Source of the DNA: Dioscorea cayenensis subsp. rotundata
Lineage: Eukaryota > Streptophyta > Magnoliopsida > Dioscoreales > Dioscoreaceae
NCBI RefSeq assembly: GCF_009730915.1
Contig: NC_052475.1
Location: 26,969,016 to 27,033,015, forward strand
Reading direction: 5' to 3'
DNA length: 64,000 bases
Below, piece after piece: positions 37,439 through 50,190 of the stretch. Below the pieces are notes generated by a model that saw only the letters and a list, made by a program, of their open reading frames with translations, did no database searches and was not told the DNA's origin. Within the stretch, counting starts at the first letter, position 1; every line of letters begins with the position of its first letter. The translations under genes were made by a program, and so were the position numbers.

Positions 37439-38176
37439 CTTCTTTCCCTCTCTCTTCTCTTTGAACTTTTTTTTCTTTAATTTTTTTTAGAAACCCTCTT
37501 TTCAAATTCGAATGCCTTTGTACAATATATATATACACACATGACATTATGACGTGTCCTCGATCTCTGTTTGCTGTTTGGTGGTTTATACAAAAAAAAA
37601 AAAAAATTTAATTTATTAAATAAATTAAAATTACAATATGTAAGATGCATTAAAATTTTTATAATTTTTCTAACAATATCATCAATTTAAAGCAGTATTA
37701 TTTATATAAGGTGTAAAATTCGATGGTGGCATGTGATACTATAATAAATATAGGAAATAAAGAGATTCCAATTTTTTGTTAAGTAAAAACTTAAAACCCC
37801 AACAACTGTCTGAAAAAATTACTTTCTAAATCATTTATTTATTTATTTTTTAAAAAAATCATTTTAATATTAATAAGCATTTATTTTAAGTTTAATTTAT
37901 TAATTGCACAAAAAAAGAAAAAAAACAACCAGGTGGTGATCACACCCGTCCTTCACTGACAACCACTCACTTTTCCACGCCGCATAAGCCCAAACCTTAA
38001 TCCACCGTTCGTAGTCCTCGAGATCAGATCTCTTTAATCCAAATCCAAACGTATTCCGTATTCGAAATCAACGGTGGATTCAAGAGTCCCACAGCATTCC
38101 TATGCGCCTTTCTCCTGACCATATATAATGAAATCCAAACCCTCGTCTCTCCCTTTTGATCTTTTGATCTCCAACG
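37439..38176. promoter_or_regulatory. Divergent promoter region between the zinc-finger and acetolactate synthase genes
   Basis: The 738 bases separate two outward-facing start codons. The left half is AT-rich with long A runs. A TATA box (TATATAA, 38122-38128) precedes the acetolactate synthase ATG by ~50 bases, so its 5' UTR is short. A GATCAGATCTCTTTAATCC stretch near 38021-38039 has a palindromic core. Telo-box-like AAACCCTAA occurs inside the zinc-finger gene region at 37272-37280, and ACCCTAACC is at 37400-37408. Confidence 0.5.
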
Positions 38177-40114
38177 ATGGCTTCCACCGTCGCCGCCGCC
38201 TTGACCGACGTCACCACAGTTCCTCGTTTCCCGAAATACCCCTTCTGCTTTACCAAAACACACTCCGTCCTTCCCAGAATACCCCTGAAACCCGTTCCCA
38301 GAACGCCCCTCTCCATCGTCTCTGCCCTTCCTCAACACCAAACCCCCATCCCCACCTCCCCCGCTATTCCCCACCGCTTCTCCCCCGACGAGCCCCGCAA
38401 GGGTGCCGATATTCTCGTCGAAGCCCTCGAGCTCGCTGGTGTCACCGATGTCTTCGCCTACCCCGGCGGTGCCTCCATGGAGATCCACCAAGCCCTCACC
38501 CGCTCCCCGATAATTCGAAACCATCTTCTACGGCATGAGCAAGGTGAATCCTTCGCCGCCGAGGGCTATGCCAGGTCCACCGGCCGCCCCGGCGTCTGCA
38601 TCGCCACATCCGGTCCTGGCGCGACCAACCTCGTCTCCGCCCTGGCTGACGGCCTTCTCGATTCCGTCCCCGTCGTCGCTGTCACTGGTCAGGTTCCCCG
38701 CCGCATGATCGGCACTGACGCCTTCCAAGAAACACCCATCGTTGAGGTCACCCGCTCCATCACCAAGCACAACTACCTTGTCCTCGACGTCGATGACATT
38801 CCGCGGATCATCAAGGAAGCCTTCTTCCTCGCCACCTCCGGTCGTCCAGGCCCCGTACTTGTCGACATTCCTAAGGACATCCAGCAGCAGATGACCGTAC
38901 CTGACTGGTCCACCCCAATACGCCTCCCTGGATACGTCTCTCGCCTTCCAAAAGCCCCAGAAAGGCCTCATCTTGAACAGATCTTCCGGCTGGTTTCCGA
39001 GTCTCGCCGCCCGGTTCTCTACGTTGGCGGCGGCTGCATCGATGCCAGTGCCGAGCTTCGCCGCTTTGTTGAGCTTACTGGCATCCCCGTCGCCAGCACT
39101 CTCATGGGCCTCGGTGTTTACCCGACGGATCACGAGCTTTCTCTGAAGATGCTCGGGATGCATGGGACCGTGTATGCCAACTATGCTGTTGATCGCTCTG
39201 ATTTGCTGCTCGCTTTTGGTGTCCGTTTTGATGACAGAGTCACTGGAAAGCTCGAAGCTTTTGCGAAAAGGGCAAAGATTGTGCACATTGATATCGATCC
39301 TGCAGAGATTGGGAAGAACAAGCTGCCGCATGTCTCCATATGCGCTGATATCAAGGTGGTACTGGAAGGGTTGAATACTGTGTTGCAGGACAATGATTCA
39401 AAGTTTGATTTTTCAGAATGGAGGGAGGAGTTGAATGAAAAGAAGAAGGAGTTCCCATTGACTTACAAGAATTTTGGGGATGCAATACCGCCTCAGTATG
39501 CTATTGAGGTGTTGAGTGAGCTGACGAATGGTGAGGCGATTATATCGACAGGGGTCGGCCAGCATCAGATGTGGGCAGCACAGTATTATACCTATAAGAG
39601 GCCGAGGCAGTGGTTGACCTCTGCGGGATTGGGAGCTATGGGCTTTGGACTGCCTGCTGCTGCTGGTGCGGCGGTTGGGAATCCTGGAGTCACTGTTGTT
39701 GACATTGATGGTGATGGGAGCTTTTTGATGAATATTCAGGAGCTTGCAATGATTCGGATAGAGAATTTACCTGTTAAGGTCATGGTGTTGAACAATCAGC
39801 ATTTGGGGATGGTGGTGCAATGGGAGGATAGGTTCTATAAGGCGAATCGAGCTCACACTTATTTGGGGAATCCTGCAAATGAGACGGAAATATATCCTGA
39901 TTTTGTGCAAATTGCCAAAGGGTTCAAGATTCCTTCTGCTCGTATAACAAAGAAGGAAGATGTTAGGGAGGCGATTAAGATGATGTTGGAAACACCGGGT
40001 CCGTTCTTGTTGGATGTGATTGTGCCTCATCAAGAACATGTTTTGCCTATGATCCCGAGTGGCGGGGCTTTCAAAGATGTCATTGTTGATGGAGATGGGA
40101 GATCATCATACTGA
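38177..40114 (+). CDS. ALS: Acetolactate (acetohydroxyacid) synthase catalytic subunit, plastid
   Basis: Intronless, 645 codons. Condenses two pyruvates, or pyruvate plus 2-oxobutyrate, in the first common step of valine, leucine and isoleucine synthesis in plastids; uses thiamine diphosphate, Mg2+ and FAD. Residues 1 to about 68 are a Ser/Pro/Thr-rich transit peptide. The TPP-binding N-domain starts near [12 protein letters not shown], and the catalytic Glu in [15 protein letters not shown] is E121. The central FAD-associated domain contains [12 protein letters not shown]. The C-terminal TPP domain has [15 protein letters not shown] for metal binding. All classical herbicide-target positions are wild type: A99, P174, A182, D353, R354, W549 and S628 (Arabidopsis 122, 197, 205, 376, 377, 574, 653). 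GC-rich wobble bases dominate the first half and fall sharply around 39120-39200. Full length and intact. Confidence 0.98.
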   Translation: MASTVAAALTDVTTVPRFPKYPFCFTKTHSVLPRIPLKPVPRTPLSIVSALPQHQTPIPTSPAIPHRFSPDEPRKGADILVEALELAGVTDVFAYPGGASMEIHQALTRSPIIRNHLLRHEQGESFAAEGYARSTGRPGVCIATSGPGATNLVSALADGLLDSVPVVAVTGQVPRRMIGTDAFQETPIVEVTRSITKHNYLVLDVDDIPRIIKEAFFLATSGRPGPVLVDIPKDIQQQMTVPDWSTPIRLPGYVSRLPKAPERPHLEQIFRLVSESRRPVLYVGGGCIDASAELRRFVELTGIPVASTLMGLGVYPTDHELSLKMLGMHGTVYANYAVDRSDLLLAFGVRFDDRVTGKLEAFAKRAKIVHIDIDPAEIGKNKLPHVSICADIKVVLEGLNTVLQDNDSKFDFSEWREELNEKKKEFPLTYKNFGDAIPPQYAIEVLSELTNGEAIISTGVGQHQMWAAQYYTYKRPRQWLTSAGLGAMGFGLPAAAGAAVGNPGVTVVDIDGDGSFLMNIQELAMIRIENLPVKVMVLNNQHLGMVVQWEDRFYKANRAHTYLGNPANETEIYPDFVQIAKGFKIPSARITKKEDVREAIKMMLETPGPFLLDVIVPHQEHVLPMIPSGGAFKDVIVDGDGRSSY

Positions 40115-42717
40115 GTCTGGCATGGATTAGGTATATGTAGTTTTGTTTGTAATAATAAAGCAAAGAATCTTAGGAGTTAATCGGCTCTATCTGACGGTTG
40201 TTTGCTTTGCTGCCCCTTTGTTGGTACTATGTTTATGAAGATTAGCTTGTTAATTTTATGTAATGATGCTCTAATAGTCTCCTGTTGTCTTTTGGATATT
40301 GCTTGGATTGATCAATAAGTCTCGTCTAGTGGGGTATGCTCTACTTTCTTATTATTTCTATGATGATGCGATATTGAATCTGCATTATTGTGTTATATGG
40401 TTGTCCCAACCCATTTAACTTTTTACATGTTTATTTGTTGTGTCGAAATTTTTTTCTTGTAAGCTTAGATTGTTTCTATTTGAATTGTTGATCTAGCTTG
40501 ACCTTCCACTCTTATTTTAGAGACCAACGCATATCACCTATTTAGTGCCTTTATATAATTCTTGGTGGATTCCTTGGGAGCAAATGCATATCACTTATTT
40601 TAGAGCCTATTGAACTTCCATTCTTAATAAAATGCTACAGTTCTTTCTTTGGATGTGGATTCCTTTGGAGCAAATGCTTTGCTTGCTCTTATAGGCCAAT
40701 AGACTCCAGATTGATGGTTATGTATTTCATTTTGAATATATTGAATGTGATGCAATAGTTATTTATGCAATTGAAATTAATGCTTAGCTGTATGGGTATT
40801 ACGCATATTTTGTGAACATAGAATTTGGATGTGGTGAGTTCTAGCTCAAATGAAAAATGTAATTTGATATCTCTTGATGCTGTTTGTACTCAAGCTTGTG
40901 TTTTAAATTATCATCATTACTGCATTCATACTAAAGAATTTTGAAGGTTCTAGGACACAACAATAAGTCAGAGGTTGACGAAATTTTTGAAATTTTATTC
41001 CTACTTTTAGCAGATGTAAAGCTGATGGAAGAGTTTTGAGGTTTGTATAATAATTGGTTCGCCTTGAATGATATAGAACAACAAACATACTTCAATTGTT
41101 GCTTGCTGAATTTGTTTATGGTCATGAAAACATTTTCGTTTGATTTGTTGCAACTTTGATCCTTTGTCAGTGAAGTTGTTGGCTAAACGACATTGTTTTT
41201 TCCATTAGAAGCTGCCTCAAAGATACTTGGAAGTTTTATTGTAATTATTATTGTTTGGCATGTCCAATTATGCATTTGGGCTTTATATGCCTTACCGCCT
41301 ATTTACTTTTATGGTTGATATGCTCATAGCACATCTATGACTGATCTGTCATCTGAACTTCTTTTTACCCTGTTATTTCCTTTAAATTGTGGCTGTTGTT
41401 TGTCAGCTTGATTTTCTTAAATTATTTCGCACTTTTGGTTGGATCAGTAATATGTTGTGTTCATTGTTATGGCGTACGGAAGTTCCTATTGTTCTTACAT
41501 TACTTGTTTATGTTGATTTTGACTTTTCAAAACATCTGTTGTTATCATTTAGTTGTTACAGATTTAACTTTAAAACATAGGCATTGTTGTAATTAGAGGA
41601 GTATTTTGATAAATAATACAAGTAATTGGGCAGTAATTAGTATGTGTATCTTGTTTGCCTGAAACTCGAGATCGTAATTTCATTAGATGTCAATCCTAGA
41701 CCTGGGTGAGTCGCATATGCTGATATCCTGTTTCACTTTGTTTACAAAATTGATGTTATGTTTCCATTTGAGTTTTCTTTCGCACACCTTTTAAATTATT
41801 CTTAATTGATTTTTGCTATGTTGGGTTGTTTAATCTATTGGAGCACCGCCCTTCCATTTATATGTTGCAGAATAAATATTTAAATAACATTCATTGACAA
41901 AACCTCGGTTCAAGAGTAAGAAGCTAGCATTAAGCTGGGAATTTTGGAATTTGTACCAGATTGAAAGTTCGATCCCTCTAACTATGTGATCATCAGGTAA
42001 TTTGATACTATATCTAGTGTTTAAATATATGCTCAATTTGATCCAAGAATCAACTCATTTATCATTTTAACATAGACAAACTAAGATAAATGCTCCACAG
42101 TCAAAAAATCATGTTTTCTGAAATTATGTCTGTTCAACTTGATATTGATTCTGCTTAGTGTCATTATCTATTGATTATTGTCACAGATTAATAGGTAATG
42201 ACCGAGTATATAATTGAATCTTTCTCATCTACCAACTTTGCATGAATCTTTCTTATTGACCAAGTGCACATGATTTAACCTTTCTCTGAATTTTTTTCTA
42301 TCTAAACATTTCAAGCCTAACATACTTTGAATTTATGGTCTATTTGTTCCTGAAGCTGCAAAACAAACAATTCAATCACTCTGTATTAGTTGGTATGTCA
42401 ACATCCTCTCATATGGATGCCATCAAGACCATAACAAAACATGGGAAAGTAGCTGCAGTTAAGTAACCAAACCTAGAGGCTTATGATTGAGCAAGAGATT
42501 GAGATCATGCCATTTTCTTATTAGGAGGAATATTGTATTCTTAACATTGATTTTGACTTAAGCATGGGGCATTTGTTTAATTAGGTTTGCTTGCAAGGCT
42601 TACCCTAGACCAAGTTTAGATTGCTTAAATTAAGTGCAAATTGAGGTTGAGAGCATGCTCTGCTACTCCTTTATATCTAACAAGACAAACTAACAGCCAG
42701 TAGAGATTGTATTGGAG
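40115..42717. other. 3' UTR of acetolactate synthase and intergenic DNA
   Basis: AATAAA-type polyadenylation signals lie at about 40154-40159. The rest is T/A-rich with no recognisable gene. The phrase GGATTCCTTnGGAGCAAATGC recurs near 40569 and 40659 as part of a short direct repeat of ~90 bases. A weak TATA-like TTTATATC is at about 42670-42677, ~45 bases upstream of the peroxidase ATG. Confidence 0.5.
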
Positions 42718-44404
42718 ATGGAGTTATGGAAAACTACCTTTTTTACAGTGATGCTGCTCTTGGCTGTAGGAACAGGAGAAGGGCAACTGGTGGAGAACTT
42801 CTACAGCTTCACGTGTCCGAGTGTTGAAGCCATTGTTCGACAGGTTGTGACAAACAAGATAAGCCAGACATTCATCACCATTCCGGCGACTCTCAGGCTC
42901 TTCTTCCATGATTGTTTCGTTGAGGTAGTTGATATGCCATGCTCTTCTTTCTATTCATGTGATTCTGCCCATTGTTGCAAATTATGTCATTAAATTCATT
43001 GTTTCTCTTCTTGTTTTCTTCAATCCAAAGACAAGTCTTTCTTTTGGTTTTGTTGCTCTTCATTCAACCAAAACAACAGAATAAGCAAATTTCCATCATG
43101 TTTGATTTTCCTCAGTACAAACAGAACCTTATGTTTTAAGAAAATGTTGAGTTGCTAGCTGCTGTCTAGGACAACCAAATTACACTTTTGGGTGGCTCGT
43201 TTGTCCACTAATTTTATGATATTCTTTTGGTCTTCATTATCTTATTATTTGAGTTCAGCTGGCATCCCAAGTTATGAAGTCATTCTCATATGAAGCCATT
43301 GACTAACAAACTAAAATGGCTACAACATACATGCATACCAAAGAGGATAAAACTATTGTTTGATTAGTTTTATATTTCATTTCTCTATTTCACTTGTCAC
43401 TTACCTGCCTCAGTTGAACCTAAAAAATAGTTTTTTTTTTCTTTTTTGAAAATACACAAAAATATTGAAGATTTATGCATGATTTAAATAAATAAAAATA
43501 AAAATTATTAATGATGATTCAAAATATAAAAAAAAGGAGCAAAAAATGACCTTTTAAAATGCAGGGCTGTGATGCATCAGTGATGATAGCATCACCAAAC
43601 GGAGACGCGGAGAAGGACGCGCCGGACAGCCTCTCCCTCGCCGGCGACGGCTTCGATACCGTCATCAAAGCCAGGCAAGCCGTTGACGCCGTCTGCCCCA
43701 ACGTTGTCTCCTGCGCCGACATCCTTGCCATCGCTGCCAGAGACGTCGTCGTCCTCGTAAGCCCTTCTCTTCCCCCATTTCTCAATCCCATCTCCATTGA
43801 CGCATAATATCAAACACCTACCTGGCAGAGCGGCGGTCCAAACTTCAACGTTGAGCTCGGACGGCGAGATGGCCTCATCTCACAGGCATCCCGTGTCGCC
43901 GGCAACCTCCCGGAACCGACCTTCGACCTTAACCTCCTGAACTCGATCTTTAATAAGAACAACCTCTCGATGATCGACATGATCGCCCTCTCCGGCGCTC
44001 ACACCGTAGGCTTCTCCCACTGCTCCAAGTTCTCCGCCCGCCTCTACTCCTTCAACTCGCCCTCCCGGATCGATCCCTCGCTCGATTCTTCATACGCGCA
44101 GCAGCTGATCCGCGATTGCCCGCCGAACGTCGATCCGACCATCGCCATCAACATGGATCCTTCGACCCCCAACGCTTTCGACAACGCATATTACCAGAAT
44201 TTGTTGCAAGGGAAGGGGTTGTTCACGTCCGATGAGGTGCTGTTCACGGACCAGATCTCGCAGCCGACGGTCAGCGACTTCGCCTCCAGCTCCGGCGACT
44301 TCTTCGCGGCGTTCGCGACGGCGATGGTGAAGCTCGGGCGGACGGGGGTGAAGACGGGCACTGATGGAGAGATTCGAAGAGATTGCGCGGCTTTCAATTC
44401 GTGA
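42718..44404 (+). CDS. Class III secretory peroxidase (Arabidopsis PER16/PER45-like)
   Basis: Exons 42718-42924, 43565-43756, 43829-44404; phase-0 GT-AG introns; 324 residues. Heme peroxidase using H2O2 to oxidise phenolics in cell wall or vacuole. The signal peptide is residues 1-22 and the mature protein begins [15 protein letters not shown]. Distal active site [11 protein letters not shown] gives R60 and H64, and [14 protein letters not shown] continues it in exon 2. The proximal heme ligand is H191 in [26 protein letters not shown] and [15 protein letters not shown] are family blocks, and the C-terminal [12 protein letters not shown] is complete. The ATG at 42718 gives a clean signal peptide. 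Exon 1 is AT-richer than exons 2-3. A partial, broken copy lies inverted at 21555-22857. Nearest named relatives are the PER16/PER45 group by sequence pattern. Confidence 0.96.
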
Positions 44405-45279
44405 TGTTTTTCCGATTTAGTCCCTTTGAAAAAGTTACGTAAAGTTGTTGGTGTTGGTGTGTTAGGTGACTTGTTAATTGTTATTGAATTGATGTTTTCC
44501 AAGGGGTATAAATGAAATTAACTCACCCTTTTATTATCATTATTATGTATATATAAAGTTTTTAGTAATTATAGAATTTCTTTATCAATAAAAATGAGTA
44601 TATGGTACATGCATGAGTGATCTACTCTCATCTTCTCGGCTTGGGAAAGCCTTGGCTGGCATTAGAAGATGTTTTTCACCTTTATAGCTGATACCTTGTC
44701 TTTCTAATTGTTTTTTTTTTTTTTTTATTTTGCTTGGCTATTGGTTGTTTTGGTTGACTTCACTCTGTGACTGCTACCTATTTTTTTGTTTTTGTTTTTA
44801 TGGCTTTTTTAAGCTTTTTTTTTTTTATTTGGGTTTGTTTGCATTTTTTTTAAAAAAAATTTATCATTTATTTATTTTTCTAAAAGAAAATGTGTGAATG
44901 TGTTTTAATAATTACATCATGCATTTAAAAGTAAAAAACCATGGCTCTTGTTTACGGTAGTATGGTACACACATGACTCTCTCATGATAAAGTAGGTAAT
45001 TTTTTTTCAAGATGAATAAATCATACATATTAAACAAAATAAAAGTACACCAACATGAAGAAAGACAGATTAGCTCAAAAAGCTAACAAAAAATAATAAA
45101 AATTATAAAATAATTAAATTTTAATAATATATATTACAATAATTTTGGCCTACCCAAATATACCCTAAATATGGAATAACAACACAAAACAATAATAATA
45201 TAGAAACAACTACTAGAGGTATACGGATTATAAAATAATTAAATTTCATGAGTCCAAACATATATCAATCATTTTTCAC
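44405..45279. other. Spacer between the peroxidase gene and MULE-B
   Basis: Peroxidase 3' UTR and AT-rich DNA with T runs (44710-44727, 44817-44827). Matches 20742-21554 in reverse complement. It ends in CATTTTTCAC (45270-45279), the reverse complement of the target duplication that flanks MULE-A. Confidence 0.7.
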
Positions 45280-45705
45280 GAGTAAATTTTTTGGTAGGTT
45301 ACCTATCTTATGCCTTTTTTCAAAAAGGTATCCCACCTTTAATTTGTATCAAAAAGGTATCCAAAGTTGTGTTTTTATTTCAACGGCAGGTGACCCTGAC
45401 CAAATCCGGTCATTTAAGCTGATGTGGCCGCTGAGTCATCTGGGGTATTCCAACCTGGCTTCTATCTAGCAGCTGAGTCATTTGGTTTGTACCCCATCAA
45501 AACAAAAGATAGGCTGAGTGAGATGAAGCCATCGTGCCACGCGTCGGAGAAGCCCTTTCGCGGGAATCTCGAATTTGGACAGTGGGTTCGTTGTCTTGAC
45601 CGGGCGGAGATTGCGATAGACAAAGTTTAGGGTTTTGTGGCGGACTGTGAATCGGGTGAAGGAGCGCTGTCGGCTGAAGTTCAGTTGGCTCTCCGACGTA
45701 CGTAG

Positions 45706-48700
45706 ATGGCGGTTAACTGGGAGATTCGGCGTGAGGGTGAGGAAGCACCGGACTACTGTAAGTGATTTTCTTTTTCAGTAGATGTGATGCTTGTGTTTGT
45801 TGTGATGAACAGTGGCTTCAAGAAGCTTCGATGTGTTTATATACGCCTAGATGTACATCGCATTGTTGATGTCCTATTGTTTTAGTGTGTTAATGTCAGT
45901 GGGGGTCTTAGTTGAGTGAAATAATTAGGTTGTCATGGTTTTGTTATGGTTTTATTGTTTTTAAATCCCATTCTGTTGATGGCATTTACCCGAAGGATTG
46001 TGTTGTAGTTTAATTCCCAGCCGATTGAAAAAAAAAATAGGAAACTTTCTTACCCTCATTTGTCTTGGCAATCAGTTCCCCATTTTGTCTATTCTAGTTG
46101 CATATTCAATTGAGTTATTAGTTGTCCTGCTCCTTTTCTGTTAATGTGTTAATGTCAGTGGGGGTCTTAGTTGTGTGAAATAATTAGGTTGCTATGGTTT
46201 TATTGTTTTTGATACCCATTCTGGTGACTAACTTTGCTGCTTATTATTGTCTACATATATTTAAGTGGCCATTGCTAGTCTCAATTGTAGCCTCAATTAT
46301 AAATGTCCTGTTTTTTTATGTACATGTTATTACCCTACCATAATTGAGCAGAAAAATATTTTTTGTTACACTTCAAAGGTGATTTTTGTTTGTTCTTCAA
46401 TTGATTGTGGCCAAATGATATATGCCATATGATTTAATTACTTCCTAGTTTTTCAGTTTTAGATTGTGTCTACATAGTTTGTTTTTAATTAATTTACTGA
46501 AATGCATGCTTTCTTACAGTGCCAGATGCTGAATTGTTCACAATAAGGCTTCATTACAGATTGGATGAGATAGAAGGGTTTGCTGGGTACATAGATTACT
46601 GTTGTGCTGACCAAATATCTAGGCTAGAACTAGTTAGCATGGCCAAGGAGTTTGGTTTGGATGTAGAGGGCTTCTCAATTGGATGGTTGGATGGAAGGAC
46701 TGGTGTGGGGGTTTATAAGGAGATAAAAACTGATTTAGAAGCCTTAGACATGGCCACGTCTGTTGGGAGTACTAAGGAGACATGGGTGTATATCAATCTT
46801 CCTAGTGGTGGCCACCCTTCAGATCATGACATTGGGACAACAGAAGATGATCATGCAAATGTGGGGCTATTGAAAGATGTAGAAGATGATGGAGATGATA
46901 TTATGGATGATGCAAAATTGGAGGAAATTATAGTTGGTGGTCAAGGGAAGGAAAAGAATGTTGATGAAGAGTGGGATTTCCATGACTCTGATTATAGTTT
47001 CAGTGATAAATCTGATGATGAACCCCTGGGGAATGAAGATAGGTCACAAGAAGAACCCATAGGCAAGTATGGAGCACATGCTAGTGCTGACCTTGATGAT
47101 GAGGGGGATTATGGTGATTCAGACAACTTACAGTCTGCATCTTCCACAGATGAGGAAGATTTAGCTCCACCCAAGTGTAGATATCCTGAATTTAATGGGG
47201 ATGTTGACATGGAGAACCCCCATTTTAGAATTGGCATGAAATTCAGAGATTTCAAACAGTTCAAGGAGGCAGTCAGAAATTATGGGATTAAGAATCGATA
47301 TGTGATGAATTTTAGGCCAAACACCAAGAAGAAATGCAAGGCCTATTGTAAGAAGGGATGCCCTTTCTACTTGTGGGCATCACCCATGGTGAGTGACAAA
47401 GCCACAGTACAAATTAAAACAGGTGTGCTTGAGCACGAGTGCTCTAGGGATCATAATAACAGGCATGTCAGTGCAGACTGGATTGCAAGGCATTATTTAG
47501 AGCAGTTCAGGGCAGATCCAACTTGGAAAATAGCTGGGATCATACAAGCTGTGAAAACAAATCAAGAAGTAGAAATCAGCAGGCTTAAGGCATACAGGGC
47601 TAAGTGTTTAGCACAGAGGTGATTTTTTTTCTTTATAAATCTTTTGTTGTATTAACCTTCACATGTCTTCTAACTGATATGTTTTTTTGTGTATGGTTGT
47701 TGTTTTCAAGGATCATTGATGGTGATGAGGAGACACAGATCCACATGTTGCATGACTATAGGTTGGAGTTGATGAGGACACATCCTGGATCAACTATAAT
47801 CATTGACTGCAGTGAAGAAGGAGTGTTTCAAGGTATGTATGTCTGTCTTGCCCCTCTGAGGGCTGGTTTCCTGGCAGGCTGCAGGAAAATTGTGTCACTT
47901 GATGGATGCTGGCTCAAAGGATTGTATGGAGGCCAGTTATTATCTGCTGTTGGGATAGATGGCAATGACTGCATCTATCCCATAGCATGGTCTATGGTCA
48001 ACAGAGAAACCAAAGAGAGTTGGACCAAGTTTCTACAAGTGTTGAAACAGGATCTGAGGATCACTGACAGCCAAGATTGGGCATTCATGTCAGACAGACA
48101 GAAGGTGAGGAACATTCTTTTATTAAATCTGTGTGTAAGTATTTGCTTTGATGTTAATTAAATCTGTGTGTAAGTATTTGCTTTAACATTCTTTTATTTG
48201 ATTGGATTTGCATCCAATAAGTATATTAACAAACTGTTCTGATTTAATTTTCTAACAAAATTTTATTAAATCTGTGTGTAAATATTTGCTTTAGTGTTAA
48301 TTAAATTGTTGTTAGATGAATTGCTTATTTATTTAATTGGATGCAGATCCAATAAGTACATTTGTAAATTGTTCTGATTTAGGGTTCTAACATAATTTTA
48401 TTAAATCTGTGTATAAGTTATTGCTTTGATGTTAATTAAAATGTTTTAGATGAATTGCTTATTTATTTGATTGGATTTTCAACCAATAAGTACATGAGTT
48501 CCTTGTTAATTAATTTGCTCTTACCAATGGTTTCTAACAGAATTTTTTTCTTTCTTTTTATTTTTTCTTGGCATGTGTTGTGATTATGGGTTGGTGGGTA
48601 TGGTTCACTTGATTATTTCTACACTAGGGTTTGATGCCCGCACTAGCTGATATTTTGCCAAACAGTGAGCACCGGTACTGTCTTAGGCATATTCACACCA

Positions 48701-50156
48701 ATTTGAAAAAGAACTTTAGAGGAAAAGCCATTAAGGACCAACTTTGGTCATGTGCTAAGGCTTCTTACCTTGCTGCCTTTGAGAGAGCAATGGAGGGGTT
48801 GAAAGGGATGTCGTTAGGGGCATTTGAGTTCATGAAAAAGATAGAACCAAAACATTGGAGTAGATCACACTTCCACACCCAATTTAAGTGTGACATCTTA
48901 CTAAATAACCTTTGTGAGGTTTTCAACAGCAATATATTAGAAGCTAGGGTTAAGGGGGTCATTACAATGAACGAAATGATAAGAACACAATTGATGAAGA
49001 GGATCCAAAAGAGGAGAGATGCCATGCATAGGGCGACAACCACACATTGCCCTAAGATATTAAAAAAGCTTGAGAAATCCAAACAACATAGCTGGTACTA
49101 TAATACTACATGGTCGGGAGGGGACAAGTACCAAGTTGTTGGTCCTGATGGTCAATTTGTGGTCAACAAAGCAGAGTCCAATTGTTCATGTAGAAGGTGG
49201 CAGCTTAGTGGGATCCCTTGTAGTCACTCAATTTCAGTCCTGTATTACAATAGGGAGAAGCCTGACGACTATCTTCACCCTTGTTACAAAGTCAGTACCT
49301 TCATGTCAACATATAGGCACATCCTTCACCCTACTCATGATAGGGATTCTTGGCCAAGGAGTGATCATCCTCCCATCATCCCACCACATCCAATAAACAA
49401 GAGAAAGGGAAGGAAAACCATGCTTAGGAGAAGGGAGTTTGGTGAAACAAGTGGCTACAACAAGGGAAAGGTGAGTAAGAAAGGTATGAGGATGACTTGC
49501 AGTGTTTGTGGTGCACAAGGCCACAATAAAAAGTTCCATGGTGTGGACTTCCCTTCTAGGCAGAAGGGAAATTCATCTAACATAGGTACACCAAACCAGT
49601 CACAGGTGAGACTTTGCATTGTTTGTGTTAATTACTATTAGAATTGTACATGAGTCTGATGACACCTTTATGTGTTTCACTGCAGTTTTTTACAGTTCCT
49701 GTTTGTGGTGCATCATATGGAAAATCACCTACCACACAATTGCCAAATCCACAAGTGGAAGATCAGGTATGTGAACCTCTCAATCTATTTTGTAACTTGT
49801 GTTGTAGTAATTAATTTTTGATTAGTTCCCTAATGGCTCAATTGCAGGCATTCAATACACATACACAGAGATCTGCAGGATGCAGTCAGGTGACAAGAGC
49901 AGACCAAGTTAGGGTTAGCAAAAAAGCACATGTAAGTTAATTATTTTTAGAATATTTTGAATACTGTTGTAATTTTTTATTATTAATAGATTGGATTAAT
50001 TCTACTTTCCAGGCAGCTCAATATAGACAAAGACAAACAATCAAACCATTACAACCAGCTCAAGTTAAAAACAAAGAAGGAGGGGAATCCAACAGACCCA
50101 GATGTGCTGACAAAAAGAGGAAGATCTGGTTGCCACCAGGGGTTGGAGGACATTGA
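45706..50156 (+). CDS. MULE transposase (MuDR-type, PB1-like N-terminus, SWIM zinc finger)
   Basis: Seven-exon model: 45706-45757, 46520-47618, 47711-48104, 48628-49605, 49686-49766, 49848-49931, 50013-50156. Every junction is GT-AG and in frame; 943 residues. Order: a PB1-like domain at about 18-100 (LFTIRLHYRLDEIEGF), an acidic linker, the MuDR DNA-binding region at about 255-375 (PHFRIGMKFRDFKQFK, Cys pairs CKAYCKKGC), and the DDE core with candidate residues D448 (SLDGCWLKG), D512 (FMSDRQKGL) and E612 (LCEVFN). The SWIM finger is C701-x-C703-x9-C713-x-H715. A zinc-knuckle remnant CSVCGAQGHNKKFHG lacks the last Cys. The small first exon is the least certain part. The protein would cut and insert the element via its terminal repeats in the nucleus. 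Whether it is expressed is unknown. Confidence 0.83.
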
Positions 50157-50190
50157 CCAATTACCATTTTTTTTTTTTTGAAAGAGTTGC

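Noticed and set aside
38528-39331. 267-codon antisense frame within acetolactate synthase
   Set aside because: Shadow of a GC-rich gene with C/G-ending codons, which rarely gives stops on the opposite strand; no family resemblance.
41387-41596. Hydrophobic 69-codon frame in the intergenic region
   Set aside because: Two overlapping frames of similar length in T-rich DNA; hydrophobicity follows from T content.
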